The notes below the pieces were generated by a model. That model saw only the letters and a program-made list of their open reading frames with translations, did not search any database and was not told the origin of the DNA. A stretch of 64,000 nucleotides of DNA, taken from Isoetes taiwanensis (Eukaryota; Streptophyta; Lycopodiopsida; Isoetales; Isoetaceae). Location: positions 5,649,311-5,713,310 of the forward strand of contig JAJEKV010000070.1 in NCBI GenBank assembly GCA_021234155.1. The letters run 5' to 3'. The translations under genes and the position numbers were made by a program. Of the stretch, positions 54,859 to 64,000 are shown piece after piece (the first letter of the stretch is position 1; each line of letters begins with the position of its first letter).

Positions 54859-55994
54859 TCATGTCACACTGAAAGCTTGAAGCTCCTTCCCTTCTAAGCA
54901 TGAGAGGAACCAATAATGCATCCAAAATAACCTTTGATGCGTTTTGCCACCATCATCACAAAGACATGTCGTTTTGATGTCGGGTGCTTCAGCTTCTAGG
55001 AGCTTTGGAAAGAGAGTAAACCCACCACCAATGGACCACATATAACCTTCCTCGCTTCCAAGCAAATGATTGACAAAAAGAAGAATTATATTATCTTCCA
55101 TTTCCTGGGCTTTTATTGTGTTGAACAAACCGACTAACCCTTTGCAACGCCCAGCTCGATATTGAAGTCTTTGGTGCCAAGAGCATCTCCCTCAAAGACA
55201 AGCATGGCGAGAATGCAATTGAACATCAACTCAAGCGCACTAATCGTAACCTTCGGGTCCTCCCCGAAGTTATGCATATATCCTTTCTCCAAGAATGACA
55301 GATCGCCATCCATCTCCATGGCGTAAATAATACTTCATTTTCCGCCTTTGTAACAAAAATACCGTGAGCATTATCTTTATGTGAATTGGCATCTACTCTT
55401 TTCTCATGTTGATCAAAGAGGCTTGAAATGGTATCATCCTCCAAAACTTGCTTTGCTTCAATATCCACCTTTTCAACCTCTTCTAAAAGCGGTTGCAGCC
55501 TTAGAAAAAAAAACATCCCTTCAAGAGTCTTTAACTCATCGAACAGCTTGTAGAAAAGGATCACACTCTATCATACATTCTTGAATTATACCACTTCCCT
55601 GAATTTTCTGCTCTGGACATGGAAACCAACTTTCATTGACAGGTGCAGACACAGCATTGCACTTATACAATGGCACTAAACTTACCATCAACTCGATGCA
55701 TTGGCGCATTACCTAAATCAAGAAGCATTTTGGCACCACAATAAACCCAAAAGTCCACTTCATGTGAGGATAGTAGCCGCATGAATGTGCATTCCAAGAG
55801 GTGCAGAATGAGCATGTTCTGGCAATATAGTTGTACCCAACAATTCTAGCACATTCCTCTCTAGAAATGTATCTTGCATTTCGTCTTGCAAACAAGCTAT
55901 CTTTATATACTATATGGAAAAGTTTAACTATTTCTATGGCTGATGCATGTAGCTCTGTGCGCCACTTTCCAAGCGTGCTCGAGTAGCCTTTCAT
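54859..55994 (-). pseudogene. Broken coding region, family not recognised
   Basis: Consecutive minus-strand frames look like one protein: WRTELHASAIEIVKLFHIVY and EECARIVGYNYIART (55990-55800), FYKLFDELKTLEGM, LLEEVEKVDIEAKQVLEDDT (55560-55430), EDPKVTISALELMFNCILAM, FEGDALGTKDFNIELGVAKG (55270-55134) and VNHLLGSEEGYMWSIGGGFT with DIKTTCLCDDGGKTHQRLFW (55080-54940). Frame changes and stops separate the pieces. Composition is coding-like and partly helical. Neither a transposase nor a host family can be named. Confidence 0.4.
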
Positions 55995-57805
55995 AAAGTA
56001 TAGTGGGTGGATATGGTTGCATCACAAATTTCATAGAAGCTGTAGATTGGTGCACAGATGCCTGTCTGAAAATAACCTGTTTCACTGTGTCTTTATAAGC
56101 AAAGTAATTTCTCTAATATTAATGACAACCACGACAGATTCAAGAAAAAGTACCACCTCAAGCTTGACAAACGTGTTTCGGAGAAGCTGCAAAGTGTGCC
56201 CTTTATCTTTACAAAATTTGGTATAACGTTGTGAGAGCCCCACCTACAACACTGCTGACCGAAATGACATGCAATTAAGATTATGTCAACCGTAGACTGA
56301 ATGGTTTAAGATACAATCCCTTGCTCTCTCCTATTGGTATGCCTTCATTATTAGCTCTTACAGATAATATTGTGGTCATACCTGACTGTCAAGTGGATCA
56401 GTCTCCCTGGATATCAGTTGTTGTATGCTCATGATGACAAATGATGCTGCCAAGATGGGATCCACTGCTAAATATGGAAAGCCTGCATGCCCTCATTTCC
56501 CTCTTATTGCTTGTTGAGGATATTCCTGGCAAACCCTCAACCTCAGTGGTGTAGAACCTCCAGGTTGCTGTGAGAGAATACTGCAGAAGAATTACTCAAA
56601 CAACCAAGGTAGATCAGTTTCCCTGAACAGAAAAAAGACTGTCACAGCAAAATTCCTCTCATGTGTGGTTTCTTGGTCTTTTTTTCATTTGATCAATTTT
56701 GTTGGACACTAGACAAAGTACTCAATCTACCTATGAAAGTCTGCTAAAGAATCCCTAGGGCAACTATGTGCAATTGATCAAAATGACCGGATCAATTTTT
56801 GGTCAATATCCCAACCCGAAGTTTCTTTTGCAAGTGTGTGAGCGTAATGTCTTTTCAAATCTTGTCGGGCTTGAATAGTTTCCGGTGATTCTCAAGAGTA
56901 GGTGCAAGGAGTTCTTTTTGGGATCTAGTCTTTCCCCTTTTTATGAAGATTTTTGGTAAGGAATAGCAACTTAAACTCTAAGGTGAATGAATGAAATATT
57001 ACTACGTAAGATGCAATACCGTGGATGTTTTCTTTTGCTAATATTTGGTTTCTAAAACAATCATCTACACCTAGGCTCGTTAACTGAATTGAGATCATTA
57101 ATTGCTCCAATTATTATGCTTTAGGTTATCAAATGAGGACAATGCTTACCAAGTTCGAATTTTCTTTCATTGAATCATCACAGAATAGGAACATAAATTC
57201 CTAAGCTCAGAGTCTTGGGCACAGGATCGGAAATAACCAGATAAAGGTACACATTCAAATAATTTGCATCAAATAAATGAGTATTTCATGCAATGCAGGT
57301 CATTCTCCGCTCATGTTCCGCAAATCCGCTCCAAATACAGTCATAGAGGTCGAATCTTTCGCACAGAAGCCGGCCCTTTTTATTTTCTCATTTCCGGCAC
57401 ATTCTTGGCATTCGAGTTTGTTTGGCTTTGGCTTATGCGTGCTATGGTGTTTCTTGAGGCACAAGGATACAAAAAGGATGTTAAAGCTCATGATTGACGG
57501 GCCGGATCCATCAGAGGGATAGGGTCAGAGAGTTTTTAATGAAGAACAATATCCCACAGGCTTCCAACGCAAAATAATACCAGGATAACATGGCGCATGG
57601 TGATTGGGTGAAATGATGCTTAGGCCAAGGGGTGCATAAGAAAAAATATTATGTTCGCATCCTCCAAACATAGGGCACTCTTCCCTAGGAACCAAACTAT
57701 AGGGCCATGTCATGGTCTATTTGGGAATCTTTTTGTGCTACATGGAATCTTTTTGATGCCCCACCCTATGGGGGAATTTCTTAGGTGAAGATTTGTTTGC
57801 ACATA
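55995..57805. other. Intergenic, no gene recognised
   Basis: AT-rich DNA. Overlapping frames at 57264-57522 have no motif I can place. Confidence 0.35.
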
Positions 57806-57990
57806 TTTTTGGGTTGCCCCTAGGGGGGCAAACCCTCGTTTATGTGGGTATGTGGGTATATCCAGGTATATTCTGGCATATGCCTAGCATATGCTGGTGA
57901 CTGCTCCAAACTGGCTGCTGCCTGTAAACTCTCGGTCATCCAGCCCCATTCCTTCGCAGGCGTGGCTATGGCACAGCTGGACCCTTCTTC
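57806..57990 (+). repeat. R repeat, copy 2
   Basis: Palindrome GGGTTGCCCCTAGGGGGGCA then AACCC at 57811-57835; then CTCGTTTATGTGGGTATGTG, two nested palindromes GGCATATGCC and AGCATATGCT near 57875-57893, GGTGACTGCTCCAAACTGGC, and ATGGCACAGCTGG at 57968. A 24-codon frame follows that ATG (MAQLDPSSSKHYF...). Confidence 0.8.
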
Positions 57991-59150
57991 TTCCAAGCAT
58001 TATTTTCGTTCTAGTGGTGGTGCCGTGATTTCTAATGCATAACAAGTGATCTGAAGTTGTCGCAAGCAAGCAAACCGCTTCTTAGGGTTTACGTATGGAC
58101 CAACGCCAAAATGTGTATGGTTTGAGTCTTCTTTCGCCGGCGTTTGCATTGCAAACAAAGCAACGCAGACACATGTATTTGGGCGCCTTGGAGGAAAAAA
58201 GTGGTCGCAAATGAGATGTTGAATTCTGCACAAAACACAGATCAAGATGATTTTTTTTTCCGGATATATTTTGATTCTAACAATGATTTTTATTGATCCC
58301 ATTCTTTTCTTGATCATTGATATGAGTGCATGATCCAGGAACGCTTTTGTTATGATAGGCATTATCCGCCTCAAGATCTCGGATTCCACTTTTCTTGTTT
58401 TGGGCTTATATCAAGTAATGCCAATTTCTAAAGAAAAGCGATACAGATATGGGAACGATCACTGCAACTAAAACGCTTAATCAAGTATTGTCCAATCGAA
58501 TAAGGTTTGTACTAACTGAAGCCAATGTTATTGTCAATATGCACAGGATTCCAATTTTCGCCATTAGTCCATATGTCCCTTTTCCGTGGCACCAAACTTA
58601 TGAAGGAATTGTAGATTTAGAAGCCATAAAAGTTGGTCATGAGGAAATTTTAGATAGATGCAAATTTTGTTCGTGTGTGAAAGCAGATACAATGATTAAA
58701 TGGAGTGCCAAAAACCATATTCCCTCACTTCAAACCGAACAATACGACTACCTATATTATCCTCGCAAGACCGATTGTAATATCGCATAAGCTTCCTACC
58801 GCCATAGATAGATATAACCAAGATGAAATTCTCGATATCCGAAGGAGAGTGCTCAAATCTAGAAGAATGATGTACATTTAAGAAGAAACAAGAATGCACT
58901 AACATATAATTTAAAAAAAAATAATGCTGACTAACCGTTTCATCCGCCGTGGTCTTTGCTTTGGTGCCTAGCGTTCGCCATACCATTTCCATTTTGTTAA
59001 AACTGAACTAGTAATGGTGCCCAGCATTGCTGGGCATAAGTTGGAATCTGTGTGGACGTAAACCTGTTCAGCTCAGACTCATTTTCATAAATCTAATGTA
59101 ATAGAAACCAAGCACATTATTGCTAGACTATAAGAGGTTTTTGTGCATTC
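57991..59150. other. Intergenic with one orphan frame
   Basis: A 113-codon frame at 58449-58790 (IRFVLTEANVIVNMHRIPIF, YEGIVDLEAIKVGHEEILD) is the best coding candidate here. It is unrecognised and has no known neighbour. The rest is AT-rich. Confidence 0.3.
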
Positions 59151-59154
59151 GACA

Positions 59155-59646
59155 CCCTTCCCCTTTCCTTTACCTTTTGCTCTATCCTGTCTTTTTTTTT
59201 TTCCCTATTTTCCTACACACTTTCTTTTTTTCTTTTTCTTTTTTTAACCCACTTCTTCCTCCTCTTCCCTTCCCTTTCTCCTTCTTCTTTTTCTCTTCCC
59301 TTTTCATCCTTTTCCCATCCTTCCCATTTTTTCCGTGCCCTTTTCCCATTCCCATTCCCTTTTTCTTTTTCCATGCCCTTTTCCCCACCTTTTACTTTTC
59401 TTTCTATCCCCACCCTCTTCATCTCCAGTGCTCTCTCTTTTCCCATTTCCCTCTCCCCTTTTCCTCATGCCCGTTTTCCCTTCATTTCCCCCCTTTCCGC
59501 CTCCCTTTTCCTTTTTCCTTTTTCTTCCTCTTTCATCCTTTCTCCACTCTTCCCTTTTTTCTTGTGCCCTTTTCCCGTTTTCTTTCCCCCTTCCTTTTCC
59601 CTTTCTCTTCCCGTTTTCCATATCTTTTCCATCCTTTTTTTCACTT
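59155..59646. repeat. Long polypyrimidine (C/T) tract
   Basis: About 490 bp are nearly all C and T on the plus strand, built from TTCC, CCTTTT and CCCATT words. Phe/Pro-rich plus frames (up to 180 codons) and Lys/Glu-rich minus frames over it are composition artefacts. It ends within a few bases of R repeat copy 3. Confidence 0.95.
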
Positions 59647-59800
59647 TTTGGGTTGCCCCTAGGGGGGCAAGCCCTCGTTTATGTGGGTTTGTGGGTATAT
59701 CCAGGTATATGCTGGCATATGCCTAGCATATGCTGGTGACTGCTCCAAACTCTCGGTCATCCAGCCCCATTTCATTCGCAGGCGTGACTATGGCTTCCAA
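59647..59800 (+). repeat. R repeat, copy 3
   Basis: Palindrome at 59650-59674 and nested palindromes GGCATATGCC and AGCATATGCT. Compared with copy 2 it lacks the GGCTGCTGCCTGTAAA block, then continues CTCTCGGTCATCCAGCCCCA and reaches ATGGCTTCCAAGAGC at 59790. Confidence 0.8.
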
Positions 59801-61470
59801 GAGCATGGCGCTTATTTACTTTGCCTTTCATGATTTGCTTTGTCGGAATCGCTTTGGAATAAATAGCTATAGGGTATTATGATGTCTCAGAGTTCGATTA
59901 GTTGAATGAATGGATTCTACAAAAGGGACCCTCTGTTTTTTTGTTGTTCTGCAATACTTGGAGATAATCTTTGCACTCTGCGAATATTTCCAGCTAGGGA
60001 AAAGATGCTAGCATGCTCACATCCCGTGCTTTGCCTCCGACCAACAAAAAAATCCTGTTGCAGCAGGTATGTTTTCTTCGATGGAATCCATTGTTTTATC
60101 TAAGGACTAAAGAGTAATGGATGCTTAGGTTAATGGAGCTCCTGTGGTATTGCAAATGCTAAGAGCTCCAAATTAGTTTGTACGAACAGATGTTTTATTG
60201 GTATTTAAATGTCTAGAAATCGTATGGAGAATTAAAATTTGGATCTGTGAATCAACCAAAGATTTCCTTGGTCACGTCACGCTATGCTACCCAACAAGCG
60301 GTTGTTTGCCAAATCGAGTGTAGCTATGCTAGATTTCAAGGGGGGCTTCCGGAATTTGCATCTGGATTTGTAGGACATTTCGATTTGGGGCAGCAGAACA
60401 TTTGGACAGATGACGGCACTGTGATGGCTGCAAGTAAGCAAGGTCTGTACTCGAAGCTTTTTTGTGCATTTTGATTGACTCTATTAGACAGGGTTGTTTT
60501 GTGCATTTGGGGCCCATCAAAAGAGTTCTATGTTAAAGCTTACTTCCAAAAGAAAATTATACAGAACGGTTGGCTCCACTGGGGATAAGAAAGAAACAAT
60601 AAAAGGTTGAAAGTAGTGAGATTTTAGTTTTAATCTGCATAATTATGTTAGCCTTGTCACTATTACATGCTAACACCTTATCCACTTTTATGCCAACCTA
60701 GATATGCAGCTTCATCTACTTTTGGCATTCCCATCTGTACTGTTAACTGTTTCTTACAGGTTATATTCTATTCCCATAACATCACTAGGCAGATGGCCAT
60801 CATATATTCTAATATGGTGGACTCTATCTGCATGTTTACACCTCCTATACCAGTCATCAGGAAGTGGATACCTGATGGTGCATATCTGTCTTCACTTATT
60901 TCTATATCTGGAATTAGAGCTAATAAAATTGTTTCTCAAATAGTTCCTATGAAGTCAACAAAGTATATTTACCTTTGGCCAATCTTCTTTCTGATAGTAG
61001 TATACATGGAAGCCATAGTATATCGTCGTGTTTTTCTTTAAGCCTATATTTCGTTGGACAATATGTGCTACTCTTTATTATGCAACGAATTCTATCTAGA
61101 GGGTGTGATTTTGTCTATTTTTTCTAATTTCTTGTGCAAAATCAATCTCCAAATCAAAATCCCTTTTCCCTCTTATTGTCCCTCTTGAACATGAAACTCC
61201 TGCTACTCCATATTATGTGACTCAGATGATGTCGTTTGCAGGTTGGTCCAATCTTTGTTATACAAATCATTTCATCCCATTTGTGCCCTCTTGAAGAGGA
61301 AATTCTTTCTGTTTATTATGCGACTCGGATGATGTTGCAGGTTGTGGTGTTCTCACACTCTGTTATTACAAATCATAGAGATCTCTGTAACAGAGATCTT
61401 ACAGCATACAAATTACATTTCACACTCTGTTACAGCACACAAATGGCATCGTTATTCAAACATCTCTCCA
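59801..61470. other. Intergenic with unrecognised frames
   Basis: Frames at 60247-60474 (ECSYARFQGGLPEFASGFVG) and 60667-61041 are open but match nothing I know. Between 61240 and 61460 the words ACAAATCAT and CACACTCTGTTA recur, forming part of the duplicated zone to the right. Confidence 0.3.
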
Positions 61471-61474
61471 TCTC

Positions 61475-61985
61475 TATTATAACAAATCATTTTCCATCTG
61501 CAGATAATGTCTGGATTCAAAGATGTTGTCGTCGGTTAGGATGATCATTGGGTAGATCTTTAATGCTCCTTTAGGTCCTGCGCTCTAAAGCTACTGGTAA
61601 GGATGCTACTTCAAGGTCAGATTGGAATAGAAATCTGAAAAGAGAAGGTTGTCCAGGTTCAAATCCTGGTCCACGCAGTTGGACCCTGCCAACACGGCAG
61701 CAAAGGCTCCAGCCCGTGCATGAGTTCTCATAAGCCTGCATGGTTGGAATGGCCACACAAGTGTTGTGTTTAGTTTAAGAACTGTTCGGTGTGTTATAAC
61801 AAACCATTTTCTGTTTGCAGATAATATTTGGAGTCAAAGATGATTGTGGTGGGCAAACAACAAGATTTTCATGCACATTGGATAGAATTTTAATGCTCCT
61901 TAAGGTCACGCACTGTAAGCATGCCACCTCAAGGTCAGCTTGAAATAGAAAGTTGAAAACCAGAAGGGTGTCCAGGTTCAATTTT
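61475..61985 (+). repeat. Local duplication carrying a tRNA-like unit
   Basis: Units at about 61475-61665 and 61790-61980 share ATAACAAA(T/C)CATTTTC, TGCAGATAAT, TTTAATGCTCCTT, CTCAAGGTCAG (CTTCAAGGTCAG in the first), GAAATAGAAA and GTCCAGGTTCAA. In the first, CTGCG (61578) and CGCAG (61674) can pair as an acceptor-like end, with a perfect T arm CCAGG-TTCAAAT-CCTGG at 61653-61669 and an A-box-like AAGCTACTGG. The second is cut just after the T loop. This looks like a tRNA-derived SINE duplicated in place. Confidence 0.55.
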
Positions 61986-61989
61986 TATA

Positions 61990-62980
61990 AGAACTAGTTG
62001 AAGCGCTTTATGTAAGAGTGGAAGAATTGGTTTATCTTTCTGTACAACATGTAACTGCAAGATGACAAACCAGATGATGATGATGATGGTTTACATTTTT
62101 CTGGAAGGAAACTGCTCATTACATTTCTGTGGTTCATTAGTTTCCATGGATGCTTTATTAGGAGTTGCTAGACGTTTATTTGTTTGCAAACAAGATATTA
62201 TGTGTGCGGCCACATCTAATAGTTTGTACAGTTTGATAGATGGATATTATAAATTCCTTACAGTAGCATCAGATCGTTATGCTGCATGTGATAGTGTTTC
62301 GGCTGTCATAGTCCAGTCCTTGTAAATGGTCCAAGTCAACGGTGGCGGCCTTCATGAAGCTAATGTCTATACTCAATAATTTATGTTCCGTTTTGGAAGA
62401 GAATAATCGATGTGGGTGTTATGTAATTGTCCCCGTGGTTGTGAATCGATTCAACATGCTAAAATTGTTAAGGACCTGTTTCATACAATGTCCTTATGCA
62501 ATCTCCAAAGAAATGGTTCTTAGTTGTCTTTTTGTTTTGCATTACCGGCCCTGCTCATGTATACCCGCCCGATAAAAGTACGCCCTGCACCTTACTTTTT
62601 ATGCTTGTGTTTAGAAAAGCTGATCTTTTGTATAGTAGGCTCTTAAGGCTCCAGCTTTTGCATTGGAACTTGACCAAATGGGCTTTAAGTCGTTTTTGTA
62701 AAGAGGTTCATGAGGAGTTTCAGTTAGGTTAGACCAAGACTTTCGTTTGCTAACTTGCTTCAACATCATTGTTACATTACTCGAGTTTCAAGTAGATACT
62801 AAACATGGTATTTCAAAACAATTTAAGTATGAACAAAAATTCAAGTCCAATAAATACCTCGTACGTTTCTTGAGTCCCATCTCTATCATATCCACCTTAC
62901 ATTCTCAATTGTGAAGTGAATATCTTTATTTGAATGAATGGTTGTAGAATTGACACAATACTTCACTTGTTCTATCAAAC
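61990..62980. other. Intergenic, no gene recognised
   Basis: Frames at 62062-62325 and 62342-62575 are open but unrecognised. They might be pieces of one decayed coding sequence. Confidence 0.3.
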
Positions 62981-62983
62981 AAC

Positions 62984-63051
62984 AAATCCTCAAATGTTGG
63001 ACTTGATGGTATGCCCAAATCCTCAAATGTTGGACTTGGTAGTATGCCCAA
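62984..63051. repeat. 33-bp tandem duplication
   Basis: AAATCCTCAAATGTTGGACT followed by TGATGGTATGCCC occurs twice. Confidence 0.85.
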
Positions 63052-63127
63052 CGGTGATGTTAAACATGAAGACATCAACAAATAGGTATCATACATTTCC
63101 ATACCAGCTTTCCAAGTAGTTGCAATT

Positions 63128-63240
63128 TAACATCTCTCGAACTATTCTAGCTTTGTTTATGACTCTGGCTTGACATAACCAGAATCTAACATCTCTCGAA
63201 CTATTCTAGCCTTGTTTATTACTCTGGCTTGACATAACCC
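63128..63240. repeat. 59-bp tandem duplication
   Basis: TAACATCTCTCGAACTATTC and CTCTGGCTTGACATAACC occur twice, with few differences. Confidence 0.9.
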
Positions 63241-63411
63241 ACTCTTGTGTGTCCAATCTCAAGGATTTTCTTACGTAATAGAGATATCATATGTAAAATA
63301 TGACTATAACAAAAAGTTCATGGGTTCAAGATCCTTGAAGTACACTTTTATTTGCTAGATTTGACAGAGAGAAGCTGATTGTATATAGATAAAGAGTATG
63401 GAAAGAATTGT

Positions 63412-63478
63412 GATTGTAGGATCCCATTGAGTTCAAAAGAATATTGATTGTAGGATCCCATTGAGTTTAAAAGGGCAT
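63412..63478. repeat. 34-bp tandem duplication
   Basis: GATTGTAGGATCCCATTGAG followed by TTTAAAAG-like sequence occurs twice. Confidence 0.85.
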
Positions 63479-64000
63479 GGATGGATCAAATCAAGATAGA
63501 AGTTGGGTTGTAGTTTTGGGATGTCGTGTAATTCTATGGTGCCATTTGTTGCTCAATCCTTAGTCGGTGATGCAAGGTAACGCTAGAAGTGATATTTTCA
63601 AAGCTTAATAGACACTGCGCATTAGCTTAGAAGATGTTCATCTTGGATTGCAAAACAAACATCTTACAGGAAAAACAATTTTGAAATTCTATCCATTGTT
63701 CACAACAAGAGAATGTCAAGCCCGAGAGTAATTACTTGGTATGCACTTTTAAGTGTATGCATATGCACTTCAATTACATTTATTATTAATATCTTTCACT
63801 GAGATTGCCAATAATACTTCTAGTAGTATGATTGTTATTGGTTCAACTCATCTTCCCGAAAAAATGGATCCATCTCTAATATGTCCAAATCGAAAAAAAA
63901 TAAAATAAAAAATATTCGAATGCTTAGTATCTCAGAACGACAGAAGGGATTTCCTATTCCCCTACGTAGTATATGCTCGAAAACATGACTTTGAAGTGTA
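63479..64000. other. AT-rich window end, no gene recognised
   Basis: No ORF, repeat or RNA gene worth calling. Confidence 0.4.

Noticed and set aside
57264-57522. Two overlapping frames of about 80 codons
   Set aside because: Neither has a splice context or a recognisable motif; one cannot be preferred over the other.
59120-59739. Long Phe/Pro-rich plus frames and Lys/Glu-rich minus frames
   Set aside because: These are direct translations of a polypyrimidine tract with no sequence complexity.
63316-63330. GGGTTCAAGATCC as a further B box
   Set aside because: It has an extra base in the loop and no tRNA-like context.

Overview
The window looks like nuclear DNA of a land plant. Supporting signs are two copies of a plant-specific PLATZ-type zinc protein gene, spliced host-gene remnants (CHCHD10-like and CD2BP2/LIN1-like), a plant-mitochondrial-type tRNA-Gly(GCC), a group II intron domain V, a copia-type LTR with an initiator-Met primer site, and a plant-style CACTA element. 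Gene density is very low and transposable-element wreckage is dense, as in large moss, fern, lycophyte or gymnosperm genomes. The exact lineage is inference; the sequence does not fix it.

Layout. 0-8 kb: a pyrimidine microsatellite, a 751 bp element with inverted ends (821-1571), and a degenerate minus-strand element (copy A, about 4.79-7.59 kb). 7.9-19.2 kb: a patchwork of decayed coding pieces (an unnamed family in two opposite copies, an FCP1/NIF-type HAD phosphatase remnant, a DUF8039-like exon). It is laced with CACGCC/GGCGTG palindromes, including a modular foldback at 12.3 kb and a roughly 330 bp foldback at 18.7 kb. 20.5-23.35 kb: copy B of the copy-A element, on the plus strand. 23.5-24.3 kb: a cluster of tRNA-like units and a MITE with a clear target duplication. 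25.7-26.7 kb: direct repeats and hairpins. 28.5-33.0 kb: a frameshifted LINE with endonuclease, reverse transcriptase and a CCTT tail, lying against a broken CHCHD10-like gene. 36.7 kb: group II intron domain V. 37.5-39 kb: a copia LTR, primer site and gag.

39.0-46.3 kb is the most structured part. A Helitron Rep/helicase pseudogene is split by a complete 4005 bp CACTA element with a TCC target duplication. About 125 bp downstream of it lies an intact ORF with an H-L-H (HUH) motif resembling Replitron-type rolling-circle Rep proteins. It is the longest open frame in the window and the best candidate for an unusual mobile system. A pogo-like transposase relic follows on the minus strand.

48-52.7 kb holds two intact intron-less PLATZ-like genes in a 1.2 kb duplication. 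Between them is a LIN1-like pseudogene with a duplicated exon, whose coding sequence stops exactly where a mitochondrial-type tRNA-Gly begins. A repeat carrying a strong palindrome occurs three times (50.7, 57.8 and 59.65 kb), each time about 120-160 bp before an ATGGC. The remainder is AT-rich intergenic DNA with microsatellites, short tandem repeats and unrecognised coding-like fragments. Only the two PLATZ-like genes and the HUH ORF look intact; most other coding remnants carry stops, frameshifts or lost motifs.
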